Assembly (NCBI RefSeq): GCF_963082655.1
Contig: NC_081554.1
Coordinates: forward strand, 95,982,245-96,046,244
Length of the DNA: 64,000 nucleotides
Direction: 5' to 3'
DNA from: Stomoxys calcitrans
Taxonomy: Eukaryota; Arthropoda; Insecta; Diptera; Muscidae
Shown here piece by piece: positions 1-9,904 of the stretch. Each line of letters opens with the position of its first letter. Positions within the stretch are counted from its first letter, which is position 1. Below the pieces are notes generated by a model. It searched no databases. It was given only the letters and a program-made list of their open reading frames with translations, and had not been told where the DNA came from. The position numbers and the translations under genes were made by a program.

Positions 1-1411
1 AACTACCATCACAATTTACTTTGGGAGTAGTTCCGAATGTCATCCGTGGCGCCAAATCATCCCCGACGGAATCTCTACATTGATGTTGAAGAATCTGGAT
101 TCACCGGTTCTCGTGGCACTGAACCTATGAAAGGCATTCGACACCATGCGAAATTATTTGAGGACATCGCCAACACGTCCCTCCAGCCAGGCCTGAAACG
201 CTGGATCGCGAATTATCTATGTGGTCGCCAGTCATTTGTGGAATTTAGGGATAAGAAGTCGAAGCACCGTAGAGTGAAACAGGTAGTTCCCCAAGGTGGG
301 GTGATATTTTTGGCACTTTTTAACCTCTACCTATCCTCCATTCCACCCCCTCCAGACGGCATTGTGACCGTATCATATGCGGACGATTGTACGATCATGG
401 CATCAGACCCCCACCCATTGATGACATCTGCGATAGGTTAAACATCTACTCAACGAACTTGCCTCTTATTTCGCTGCAAGAAATTTGAAGATATCTGCCA
501 CCAAATCTTCAGCCACATCGTTCACTACATACACGCATGCAGTGCGTAGGGGGCTGAAAGTGATGGTCGACGGAGTAACAATTCTGACCATCAAGTATCC
601 CAAAATACTTGGTGTCGCATTTGACAGCTCTCACAAATTCGCCTCAAATGCCACAGCCATTTGTGATAAAGTCAAAAATAGAAACAAGGTTCTTAAGTCA
701 CTTGCCGGAAGCACTTGTGGTGCAGACAAAGAAACCTTGTTGACCATGTTCAAAGGAATTGGCCGGTCTGTGGTAAGTTATGCAGCGCCAGTGTGGTCTC
801 GTCAAGTTTATGACACGCAGTGGAATAATATTCAGATCTGTCAGTATGCCGCTCTCCGAACTGCAACGGGCTGTCTCCTCAGTTCTCATGTGGACCACCT
901 CCATCATCAAGTCAACTGCATGCTGTCTAAGCAATACCTTTTGGGCTGTTATCGCAGAGACCATCCAAATCATTATTTTGTGGATAAGTATTCACCGCCC
1001 AGAAGCCTTAAGGTAGATCTACATGATCTAGAGCGTGAGGTCCAGACCTACAAAAGAGAACCTCTAGATCAAGCGGACCTAGACAAAATTTATGCATACA
1101 CGGTAGATGCGGTGAATTGGTACCGGGTGAATGTGGTCCTTGGAGAACGGCCGACTGCCATTGCCCCTGAGGAAATTGACCTCCCCCTGCAAATAAGAGT
1201 AGTTCTGGCTCAATTACGATCTGGCAGATGCAGCCGCCCCAATTCCTACAGAGCAAGGACTGATCCCAACGTGCAGAATGTATGTCCCGATTGTGACCAG
1301 GGACCACACGACACCGGTTTAACTGTCCAGCAAGACCCACTCGTCTCAGACCCAGATCCCTCTGGACGCACCCCATCTTAGTCGCAGAGTTCCCGGATCT
1401 GGGCACTCAAT
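1..1411 (+). pseudogene. LINE family A reverse transcriptase, truncated and broken copy
   Basis: This is the 3' part of a non-LTR retrotransposon of the Jockey/I superfamily. It matches, in nucleotides and protein, the better copy on the minus strand at 25413-28979. Visible pieces are the palm segment ending in YADD (376-387), the region after YADD (ISATKSSAT), and a cysteine-rich C-terminus (CPDCDQGPHDT). The copy enters from the window edge. About 340 bp between the SGPDGIS-type block and the KLFEDIANTS block is missing near position 120-150. A one-base change in a C-run near 410 and another near 450 throw the frame out and back, and the C-terminus slips frame again near 1320. The last shared bases are near 1411; the 3' tail of the family is absent. 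It cannot encode a working enzyme. Clade assignment below superfamily level is not attempted. Confidence 0.85.
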
Positions 1412-1598
1412 ATCTTTGTTTGCAGCTGTCGGATTTTCAATATATGCCCGGTGTGAAAGGTCACGATTTCTTATAGCTGAAGTTATTTCCGGTCGGGACA
1501 TTAACGAAGGCTTATCATTAAATATTGTCTTAGACTACTTAGTGACTTGCCTGTTAAACAGTGAAAAAAGAATACCATTAATAAATTCAACTTGAACA
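1412..1598. other. Short AT-rich stretch, nothing recognised
   Basis: Between LINE A and LINE B there is no conserved reading frame or repeat that I can match elsewhere in the window. Confidence 0.5.
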
Positions 1599-1610
1599 TC
1601 CGAAATATTA

Positions 1611-3694
1611 CTTTACTTACATTAATTGAATCTGACAGAACATTTGTTCCCCTAGCCGAACGTAGAATAGCTTTCCAAGCGCCTCGATCTAATGCGCTCA
1701 TTTTAAAATGTCTGACATGAACTTTCGAGGTGTCTCCCACCACTTGATCTTTCCAACGGGCTTTTGGTCTTCCCGGTTTGCGTGTACCACCGTTTTTGCC
1801 TTCAAAAGACTGAAGCTGGAGCTTCTTCATCCATTCTGACAACATGACCTAACCAACGCAGCCGCTGTATTTTGATGCGTGTAACTATGCTATCGTCGTC
1901 ATACAAGCTCATACAGCTCGTGGTTCATGCGTCGCCTATATTCTCCCATAACGCAAAATGGTCCATATATTTTACGAAGAATCTTTCTCTCAAATACTCC
2001 AAGCGCTGCCTCATCTGCTTTCACAAGTATCCATGCTTCAGAACCATATAACAACGCGGGTAGTATCAGTGTCTTGTATAGCGTAATCTTCGTCTTCTCG
2101 GGAGGTGGCCTAGTTTCTAAAATGCTTACTTAGTCCAAAGTAGTATGTGTTTGCCAGTCTTATTCTTCACTTTATCTCAAAACTGGTGTCATTCGTTTCG
2201 GTTACGACGGTGTCGAGGTAGATAAAGTTACTGACTATCTCAATGTCGTGGTTCCCAACTTTCTCCACTTTCTTTATCTGCTCGGTTGTACAAGGTATTT
2301 TTGGAGGTGAAACCATTCATTTCGTCTTATCTCCATTTACTGCCAGACCCATTTTCATTGACTCTCTTTCGATTCTCTCAAAGGCAGCAGTTACTACTTC
2401 CGGTGACCGACCTATGATGTCGATGTCGTCGGCATAGGCGAGTAGCATGTGTTCTCTTGTGTTCTCCAGCAGGATATTAAAGAGATCACACGATAGGCTG
2501 TCTCCTTGTCTGAAACCTCGTTTGGTATTAAATGGTGCGGGGAGATTCTTTTTTGCAGAGTCTTATTAATTTTGCATGGATTCCAAACTCAGACATGGCT
2601 TTAAATACCTTTGAACGTAAAGGAGTCTCGAAATCGGCTTTGTAGTCAACAAAGAAATGGTAGGTGTTGATTCGTCCTTCTCGGGTCTTTACCAGGATTT
2701 GGGGCAGTGTGATTATCTGGTCCAGGGTGGACTTACAGCTCAAAAGCCGCGTTGATAGGGCCCAATTATCTCATTGATTTTAGGTTTTAATCTTTCACAC
2801 AATACGCCCGAGAGTTCGGTTGTATGCGATGGGGAGGAGACTTATTCCTTTGTAGTTGGCACATTCTGTCTTGTCTCCTTTCATGTGTACGGGATATAGT
2901 ATGCTGAGGTTCCAATCATCGGGTATGCGTTCTTCTAGCCAGATTGCGCAGATAAGCTGATGCATACGCCTTATCAGCGTGTCACTTCCGGTCTTAAATA
3001 GTTCAGCGGGTAACCCGTCGGCTCCTGCTGCCTTGTTGTTCTTTAGTCGGGTCACTGCTACCTGGACCTCATTCTGACTAGGAGGTAAACATTCTATACC
3101 ATCATCATTGATTGGTTCTGTGGTATTCTCTTCGCCGCCAACGTCGGACACTAGCAGTTGGGTATAATGTTCTTTCCATATTCTCAGCATGTTATCTGTG
3201 TCATTTACCAGATTTCCTTCTTTGTCTCTGCAGGAGGATGTGCCTGTACCAAAGCCATCTGTTTGATGTATAATTCTTTGGTAAAATTTCCGGACTTCAT
3301 TCTGACTCCTGTACATCTCAATTCGCTTACACTCACACTCACGCTTTTCCATCTCCTTTTTCTTTCTGCGGAATAGACGTTTCTCCTCTCTTCCGATGCC
3401 TCTCCTTCATCTGACTCGTTGCTACTGATTGCAGGGTTGCTCTATATGCCGCTTTCTTGGCTTCAGTAGCATCTCGACACTCTTGGTCGTACCATGGGTT
3501 TCTTGGAGGAAGGAGGCTTCTGTACCCAAGTACGTATTTCGCTGCATTTTCCATGGAGTGGGCAATAGTTTGCCACTGTGCCATTATATCATCGGAACAA
3601 GGAGTGCTTTCATCAAGCAGTTGGGTCCGTCGAGTGGAGTTTACCGCTGCCATCTGTTGCGTTTGCAGCTTTTCAAGGTCTAGCTTCCGTGCAG
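1611..3694 (-). mobile_element. RTE-like LINE (family B), 5'-truncated, degenerate
   Basis: On the minus strand, reading from 3694 down, the protein pieces are: the linker after the endonuclease (AAYRATLQSVATSQ), the fingers domain (AGADGLPAELFKTG, KTECANYKGISLLPIAY), the palm (KSTLDQI, VDYKADFETPLRSKVF), the YADDIDIIG region near 2430, and the C-terminal tail (GTRKPGRPKARWKDQV). This order and wording match the RTE-type LINEs whose endonuclease resembles craniofacial development protein 2; the name is from family knowledge. Several frameshifts break the frame. The 3' end is a short taagtaaagtaa tail. An 11-bp duplication (tccgaaatatt) lies at 1599-1609 and 3695-3705, supporting target-primed insertion; a second equally good right copy exists at 3716-3726 because the host site itself repeats cgaaatatt. 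Confidence 0.85.
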
Positions 3695-3801
3695 TCCGAA
3701 ATATTTCTATTACACCCGAAATATTAGTATACGAAATATTATCTAATCTGTGAATTAAAGCGGAATAGTTGTTTTTATATTTTTATTTTTATTTATTACA
3801 G

Positions 3802-3925
3802 AGCTGTTGTTATTGCCGTGCAGTTGTATCGCAACGCCTGTACTCTGTGTCCGCAAATTGCACGACACGCTTTATTGGGAAACTCTATAGTTGGGCTATT
3901 CGATGCTCTGTTCCAAAGCTTACAG
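3802..3925 (+). CDS. Candidate internal coding exon of an unidentified host gene
   Basis: The 124-bp segment is preceded by a pyrimidine-rich acceptor (atttattacag, AG at 3800-3801) and followed by a near-perfect donor (gtgagt from 3926). One frame is open throughout: the first base completes a codon, then 41 codons run to the donor and end at phase 0. It reads as a helical, aliphatic-rich segment including LYRNACTLCPQIARHALLG. Unlike the DNA on either side it is not AT-biased and has no match elsewhere in the window. It lies between a LINE insertion and a mariner relic, as expected for an exon in repeat-filled introns. I do not recognise the protein; the look is that of an alpha-helical repeat region of a large protein, but that is only an impression. 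A chance open frame with two good splice sites is possible but unlikely. Confidence 0.75.
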
Positions 3926-4222
3926 GTGAGTGATTATTTAACTTTTTTCATCATGCAGACAGCGAGAGAAACAATCATCGTGTGTATTGAATAAAGCACA
4001 ACGTTTGAAAAACACTCTGATAATGGTAGGGTGGGGTATTATTATACGTGGGTAGACTTTAATATTTCGGGATTGGACAGCCCCTGTATTGCAATCTGCC
4101 AACTGACAGCTCTATCGTAAAGCCTGACATTTTTGAGGTTATACGTCCTCAGAACGTTTTGACATACGAGTGCTATTTGTGTTGTTTACAGTAACCTAAA
4201 AGATTCATCTCGCGCGCAAAAA

Positions 4223-4534
4223 ATGGAATTAAATCGTAAACATTTTCGTGCGATTATTTTTTAAAACTTGCAACGTGGATTAACTCAACAACAGTGCATC
4301 GCTGAACTTAATTAAATTTTTGGCGATGAAGCTCCATCAAGGACCAGTGTTTATTGATGGTATGGTGAATTCAACCGAGGTCGTAGTACACTCCAAGACG
4401 AAGGTCGTCCAAAATCAGTTGTTGTTCCAAGCCCCATTGATGCTGTGCGCCAAGTGATATTGCAAGATCGTCATGTGACCTATCGTGAGATTGAGCAACC
4501 TTAGGCATTATTGGGACCAGCATACATTCAATAT
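4223..4534 (+). pseudogene. mariner transposase, N-terminal relic
   Basis: From the ATG at 4223 the frame gives the typical mariner start (MELNRKHFRAIIF) and then the helix-turn-helix region (QRGLTQQQCIAELN, FGDEAPSRTSVY, WYGEFNRGRSTLQDE, GRPKSVVVP, DAVRQVILQDRHVTYREIE). Three in-frame stops interrupt it (after IIF, after AELN and after SVY), and a small deletion sits near 4403. In life the protein cuts and pastes the element at TA sites. The copy is split at 4534 by LINE B; the remainder resumes at 5780. Subfamily cannot be fixed from the relic. No clear left terminal inverted repeat was found upstream. Confidence 0.85.
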
Positions 4535-5779
4535 ATGTCACGTACACAAGAAAGGAGACAAGACGGAATGTGCCAACTACAGAGGAATAAGTCTCCTCCC
4601 CATCGCATACAAGATACTCTCGAGCGTACTGTGTGAAAGTTTAAAACCTAAAGTCAATGAGATAATTGGGCCCTATCAATGCGGCTTTAGAGCTGGTAAA
4701 TCCACCCTGGACCAGATATTTACACTGCGCCAAATCCTGGAAAAGACCAGAGAAGGAAAAATTAGTACCTACCATCTCTTTGTTGACTACAAAGCTGCCT
4801 TCGATACTCCTTTACGTTCAAAGGTATTTCAAGCCAAGTCTGAGTTTGGTATCATTGCAAAATTAATAAGAGTCTGCAGGATGAAACTTGCTGATACGCG
4901 TTCCTCAGTAAGAATAGGAAAGAAACTCTCCGAACCAGTTAATATCAAACGAGGTTTCAGATTATTCGCGATGCAGATGTGAATAGATATGGCACACTAA
5001 TCACAAGAGAACACATGCTTCTCGCCTATGGCGACGACATTGATAACATAGGTCGGTCACCGGAAGTAGTAACTGCAGCCTTTGAAAGAATCGAAAGAGA
5101 GTCAGTGAAAATGGATCTGGCAAAAAGCGTTGCACAACCGAGCAGATAAAGAAAATGGAGAAAGTTGGTAACTAAAACTTTGAGACAGTCAGTAACTTTA
5201 ACTATCTCGGCACAGCCGTTACCGAAACGAATGACACCAGTTTTGAGATAAAGCGAAGAATAATACTGGCAAACAGATGCTACTTTGGACTAAGTAAGCA
5301 TTTTAGAAACTAGGCCACCTCTCGACGGACGAAGATTACCCTATACAAGACACTGACACTACCCGTGCTGTTGTATGGTTCTGAAGCATGGGTACTTGTG
5401 AAAGCAGATGAGGCAGCGCTTGGAGTATTTGAGAGAAAGATTCTTCGTAAAATATATGGACCATTTTGCGTTAATGGAGAATATAGGCGACGCATGAACC
5501 ACGAGCTGTATGAGCTTGTATGACGACGATAGCATAGTTACTGGATGAATGGAATGGTGAATGGATGAAGAAGCTCCAGCAAAGAAGTCTTTTGAAGGCA
5601 AACACGGTGGTACACGCAAACCGGAAAGACCAAAAGTTCAAGTGGTGGGAGACACCTCGAAAGTTAATGTCAGAGATTTTAGAATGAACGCAGAAGATCG
5701 AGGCGCTTGGAACGCTATTCTACGTTCGGCTAGTGGAACAAATATTCTGTCATGGCCAATTAAAGTAAGTAAAGTATAA
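4535..5779 (+). mobile_element. RTE-like LINE (family B) inserted in mariner
   Basis: This + strand copy starts inside the reverse-transcriptase fingers (KKGDKTECANYRGISLLPIAYKILSS reads on from 4539) and keeps the palm block (CGFRAGKSTLDQI, VDYKAAFDTPLRSKVF) in one open stretch up to 4982. The downstream YADDIDIIG box is altered to a YGDDIDNIG-like reading near 5026, so one catalytic residue context is damaged. After that come frameshifted pieces of the thumb (ADEAALGVFERKILRKIYGPF) and the basic tail near 5561-5779, ending in taaagtaagtaaagtataa. The 9-bp duplication attcaatat at 4526-4534 and 5780-5788 joins the mariner sequence seamlessly across the LINE. It is 5'-truncated and dead, and younger than the mariner it interrupts. 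Confidence 0.88.
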
Positions 5780-6190
5780 ATTCAATATTGCATGAACATT
5801 TGACCGTAAAAAAATTTGTTCGCGTTGGATCCTACACAATTTGTCAATCTATCAAAAAAAGACGTCGATTGGTCGAAAAAAATGGTCCAAAAATACGAAA
5901 CAACTGCATTTTTGAGCACTCATCGCCGCGGGAAAAGGGTGGCCATTGGTTATTTAAAGACTCCAATAACTCGCCTTGTCATAACGAGTATCGTACGCAC
6001 TCGAGTGTTTGTACAAGAGCCGGTGCCACCCGACCTCAAACTGAGACTCTCCGCTCGATTTGATGAGAGATACGCCGCATAGTCCTGACATGGCACCGAA
6101 AGGCTTCTTTTTATTTTCGTAAAAAATAAAATGAGAGTCAACGTTTTCCGACACCTGAAGAAGCGGTTATTAAAAAAACACTCTACAGCT
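5780..6190 (+). pseudogene. mariner transposase, C-terminal relic with foreign segment
   Basis: Directly after the LINE the mariner resumes with the HLTVKKF block, then a frame-shifted DVDWSKKMVQKYE that matches the usual RVDWCKEMLKKY segment. The central catalytic part is missing: from about 5915 to 6076 it is replaced by another dispersed repeat (R6). Mariner picks up again at about 6077 with SPDMAPKGFFLF, which contains the third catalytic Asp of the D,D34D triad, and ends in decayed sequence before 6190. The element was therefore damaged at least twice: by the LINE and by the R6 replacement. Confidence 0.75.
5915..6076 (+). repeat. Dispersed repeat R6, copy 1
   Basis: It shares the block cgccgcggga, ggccattggttatttaaag and the downstream acctcaaa region with 7120-7330 on the opposite strand. 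The shared core holds an inverted CCAAT box followed by a TATA-like tatttaaag, so it may derive from a promoter or long terminal repeat. That origin is inference only. Confidence 0.6.
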
Positions 6191-6267
6191 AAAACTTGTC
6201 ACATGTGTTTTTCCTCGGATGTTCAGTTCGTTTTTGAAACCCGGTTTTTCTATATCAAATTGAAATA

Positions 6268-6504
6268 TTGGGTTGCCCAAAAAGTAATTGCGGATTTATT
6301 AAAAGAAAGTAAATGCATTTTTAATAAACCTTAGAATGAACTTTAATCAAATATACTTTTTTTACACTTTTTTTCTAAAGCAAGCTAAAAGTAGCAGCTG
6401 ATAACTGACAGAAGAAAGAATGAAATTACAGAGTCACAAGCTGTGAAAAAATTTGTCAACGCCGACTATATGAAAAATCCGCAATTACTTTTTGGGCAAC
6501 CCAA
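6268..6504. mobile_element. 237-bp mariner-type MITE
   Basis: The ends are near-perfect inverted repeats of about 30 bp, beginning ttgggttgcccaaaaagtaa at 6268 and ending with its reverse complement at 6504. A TA duplication flanks it (6266-6267 and 6505-6506). The inside is AT-rich with no coding frame. The terminal sequence is of the mariner type, so a mariner transposase would have mobilised it. The arms are so well kept that it is probably much younger than the mariner relic next to it. Confidence 0.88.
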
Positions 6505-6865
6505 TATTTAAAACCTTAAAACATGCAAAAAATTAATAGTGGGTCTGACAGCATCAGCCGAAAATCATTGGAATGTTCTTTTTAAAACAAATCAAATTCC
6601 ATCTAAACTTTATTTCGTATAGCTTAAGTGAGATTTCTTGTTTTCTAAAAATTTTTATTTGATGTTTGGTCTTGGGAAGAAATGTCTTCGAAGAAGTATA
6701 TCGAATTTTTTTTAGAGAAAATTTTCTTAATTATATTCCGTTGTCTTTTTTGAGAAATTTGATCAAAATTTGTTCTTTGGGAAGACTTTTTATCGAAAAT
6801 GTGTCTAGAGGAACATTTTTTTAAGTTTATCTTAAAAAATGTTGTCTGTTTGCGTTTTCTTTTGT

Positions 6866-7087
6866 TGGTCTTAAAATCTTATTGCGATTCCATTGTAGCA
6901 TATTGTCTGGCTATAGACGATTTTGTTCAATGCTTTCTATACAAAGAATAGCACGGCAAAGAAATCTTAAAAGTAAGGCAAACTGTGTGATGTTGCTAAA
7001 AAAGCATTTTACCTGTGGGATTCGTCAAATGGATCATGGTGCTTTACATGCCAACCAAATTAGAGTAGGTTATAAAGCACACATCTA
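6866..7087 (+). repeat. Dispersed repeat R2, copy 1
   Basis: It shares long blocks (tggtcttaaaatct, gcgattccattg, agtaaggcaaactgtgtga, atggtgctttacat, accaaattagagtagg) with 8280-8830 and, reversed, with 15285-15430. There is no coding frame and no clear terminal repeats; it may be a non-autonomous transposon. Confidence 0.7.
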
Positions 7088-7119
7088 AATACAGTACAGG
7101 GCTCTTAAAGGCGACTTGC

Positions 7120-7330
7120 TCCACAAGCGCAATAGGAGACAAGTAAATAGCTGTGAGCACCACACAGGCTGGGACTTTGAGGTCCGATCTGTTTGGTGTT
7201 CATCGTTGTCATGAGACTGCTCAGCTGCGAGCAACTTAAGTACTGAGTGCCTATGGTGCTCGATACGATAAGGCGCCTTTAAATAACCAATGGCCATCAT
7301 GTTCCCGCGGCGTCCGGTTGTATAGACCGG
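7120..7330 (-). repeat. Dispersed repeat R6, copy 2
   Basis: Reverse-strand partner of the segment that replaced the middle of the mariner at 5915-6076. On the minus strand it reads from a cgccgcgggaa block into ggttatttaaaggcgcc and then a region about 30 percent diverged from copy 1. No coding role is evident. Confidence 0.55.
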
Positions 7331-7562
7331 AATGAGCTTGCTCACCCATAAGACAAGTAAAATATTTCTTCCCTTATTCAAATCCAACTTATCCAACAAT
7401 GCCAATAGCAACAAACATACACAACTTGCCGAACTTATTTGTTCTCTGCACTGGGATCAGTCAACGGCTGATGCTGTCAGTGCTGTTTTGTGCATAGGCA
7501 ATTATACCTACACCACATGCGACGTGCCTTTCGTTTGATTTGTCTGTTTCTCCATTATAGGT

Positions 7563-8279
7563 TGGGGGTATACTAATTTCGTCATTCTGTTTGTAACAAC
7601 TCGAAATATGCGTCTAAGACCCCATAAAGTGTATATATTCTTGATCGTCATGACATTTTAAGTCGATCTAGTCATGTCCGTCCGTCCATCCGTCTATTCG
7701 TCGAAAGCACGCTAACTTTCGAAGGAGTAAAGCTAGGCTACACAAATACTTTTTATTAGTGTAGGTCGGTTGGGATTGTAAATGGGCCAAATCGGTCCAT
7801 GTTTTGATATAGCTGCCGATCTTGGGTCGTGACTTCTTGAGCCTCTAGAGGGCGCGATTCTCGTCCGATGTGACTGAAATTTTCTACGTGGTGTTTTGGT
7901 ATCACTTTCAACAACTGTGGTAAGTATGGTTCAAATCGGTTTATAACCTGATCTGCCATATAAACCGATCTTGGGTCTAGACTTCTCCAGCTTTTAGAGG
8001 GCGCAATTCTTATCCGATTTGGCTGAAATTTTGCACGTGGTTTTTTGTTATGACTTCCAACAACTGTATTGTGCAAACCGGTACTTAACCTGATATAGCT
8101 GCCATATATACCGATCTGGGATCCTGACTTCTTGAGCCTCTAGAAGGCGCAATTCTTATCCTCTCAGAAATGTTGTACAACGGCTTCTCCCATGACCTTC
8201 AACATATGTGTTCGATATGGTCTGAATCGATCTATAGCTTGATACAGCTACCATATAAACCGATCTCCCGATTTTGCAT
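7563..8279 (+). mobile_element. mini-me/DINE-1-like element, partial
   Basis: It starts in the family's end (gggggtatactaatttcgtc), passes through the core tatatattcttgatcgtc and a GTCY run (gtccgtccgtccatccgtc), then carries about four internal repeat units with the phrases ttgacttcttgagcctctag, gggcgcaattct and aaccgatctt. The distal end is missing; R2 copy 2 begins at 8280. The (TA)n plus (GTCY)n core is the hallmark reported for dipteran mini-me elements, which are regarded as non-autonomous Helentron relatives. Confidence 0.75.
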
Positions 8280-8830
8280 TTTGTTTGGTCTTAAAATCTA
8301 AATGCGATTCCATTGCAGGATATTGTCGATTTTATTCAAAGCTTCTTATTCAGAGAATAGCAGAGCAAAGAACTCCTAAAAGTAAGGCAAACTGTGTGAT
8401 TCTGCTAAAAAGCATTTGACCGGCTACCCGCATCGCGATTTCTTATTCGCTATGAATCTTCATAGGCGGGATTTGTCCAATGGATGATGGTGCTTTACAT
8501 TGCAAATTTTGCCCATGAACATTCCACTAAGGAACAGGGGCAAACTTCTCACATATCAATGAGTGCAGTCCGATTAAAGTTTAAGCTCAATGATAAGGGG
8601 CCTCCTTTTTATTGTCAAGTCCGAGAAGTTTTACATGGCATAGTACCTCACAAATGTTGCCAGCATTAGGAGTGGAAAACCACCGCTGAAAATTTTTTGT
8701 GATGGTCTCGCCAGGATTCGAATCCAGGCGTTCAGCGTCATAGGCGGACATGCTAATCTCTGCGCTACGGTGGCCCCTATGGTGCTTTACATACCAACCA
8801 AATTAGAGTAGGTTTTAAAGCACACAAATT
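8280..8830 (+). repeat. Dispersed repeat R2, copy 2, interrupted by SINE
   Basis: The copy runs 8280-8500 and resumes at 8779-8830. The break is the SINE described next; removing the SINE and one duplication restores the R2 order seen in copy 1. Confidence 0.75.
8501..8778 (-). mobile_element. tRNA-derived SINE (family S1), intact insertion
   Basis: On the minus strand it begins ggccaccgtagcgcagagat, with a box A-like tagcgcagag and a box B ggattcgaatcc, i.e. an internal RNA polymerase III promoter of tRNA type. The body follows (gaggccccttatcattgagc) and it ends near a gggcaaaatttgca tail. A perfect 14-bp duplication (atggtgctttacat) flanks it at 8487-8500 and 8779-8792, so it moved by LINE-assisted retroposition. 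It is not a tRNA gene: the head does not fold to a full cloverleaf and the transcript continues some 200 bp. Confidence 0.9.
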
Positions 8831-9264
8831 TTTTTCTCAACAATTTATTTTCAAATTTTTTTCTTGAAAGACAATTTTGTCTTTTTAGAAAAAAATTGCA
8901 TAAAATTTGTTTTTTTTTTTGGTTTACTTCTAAAGGTTTAGTTATAATATTTTAAAGGGTTAATTTTTACCAGAAATAATCGGATTTTTAAACATTTAAA
9001 AACTTAAACCGGTTAAAAAAAATCACATTTTTCAATTTATGTATGCAGCTTTGTTATTTTTTATGAAATTTTAAGAGGTGAGTTATTATATTAGCCCTTC
9101 TTGTGTTGATAGGTATGTATGATATAATGTATGTATGTATAAAGCACCAAGATTTGATCAAAAATTCCTTCAATTCCGCCACAAAGTATCACAACCGATC
9201 AAAGTATCACAGCCGGAGGCTATGAAACTTTCGCTTTCCTTAATTATTTTCTTATGACATCCCA
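8831..9264. other. AT-rich stretch with short tatg microsatellite, no gene
   Basis: Homopolymer-rich DNA with a gtatgtatgtat run at about 9110-9142. No coding frame or repeat match was recognised. Confidence 0.5.
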
Positions 9265-9904
9265 CATAAAGTCGCCCGGGCCGAATCTTATATACCCTCC
9301 ACAATGGATCGCATCTGTCGAATTCTTTGTATCTCTTTTTAGGCAAACAAAGAATAATGAATAAGGGCGGAGGAGGAGGAAGATTCGCGGCTCAACAATC
9401 AAAATCGGGAGATCGGTTTATAGGGGAGCTGTATCAAGCTATAGATCGATTCTGACCATATGGTTTCTACCATGTTGAAGGCCATGGGAGAAGCCGTTGT
9501 ACAAAATTTCAGCCAAATCGGATTATAATTGCTCTCTCTAGAGTCTCAAGCAGTCAATATCCCAGATCGGTTTATATGGCAGCTATATCAGGTTATGTAC
9601 CGATTTGCGTCATACTCATCACAGTTTTTGGAAGTCATATTAAAACACCTCATGCAAAATTCCAGCCAATTCGGGTGAGAATTGCACCCTCCAATGGCTC
9701 AAGAAGTCAAGTTCGGTTTACATGGCACCTATACCATGTTATGGACCGATTTGGACCATACTTCGCACAAATGTTGAAAATGATACCAAAACACCATGTC
9801 CAAAATTACAGCCAAATCGGGTAAGAATTGCGTCCTCTAAAAACTCAAGAAGTCAAGACCCAAAATAGGTTTATATGGCAGATCAGGTTATGAAAAGATT
9901 TAAA
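9265..9904 (-). mobile_element. mini-me/DINE-1-like element, partial
   Basis: The left end shows the GC-rich terminal hairpin region (gcccgggccgaatc) and tataccctccac, then three to four units with atcggtttatatggcagc and gcaaaattccagccaa. It is cut at 9904 by LINE B; the core end is absent. Confidence 0.75.

Noticed and set aside
8690..8780. tRNA gene
   Set aside because: Box A and B resemble a tRNA, but the sequence continues as a repeated ~280-bp unit with target duplications: a SINE.
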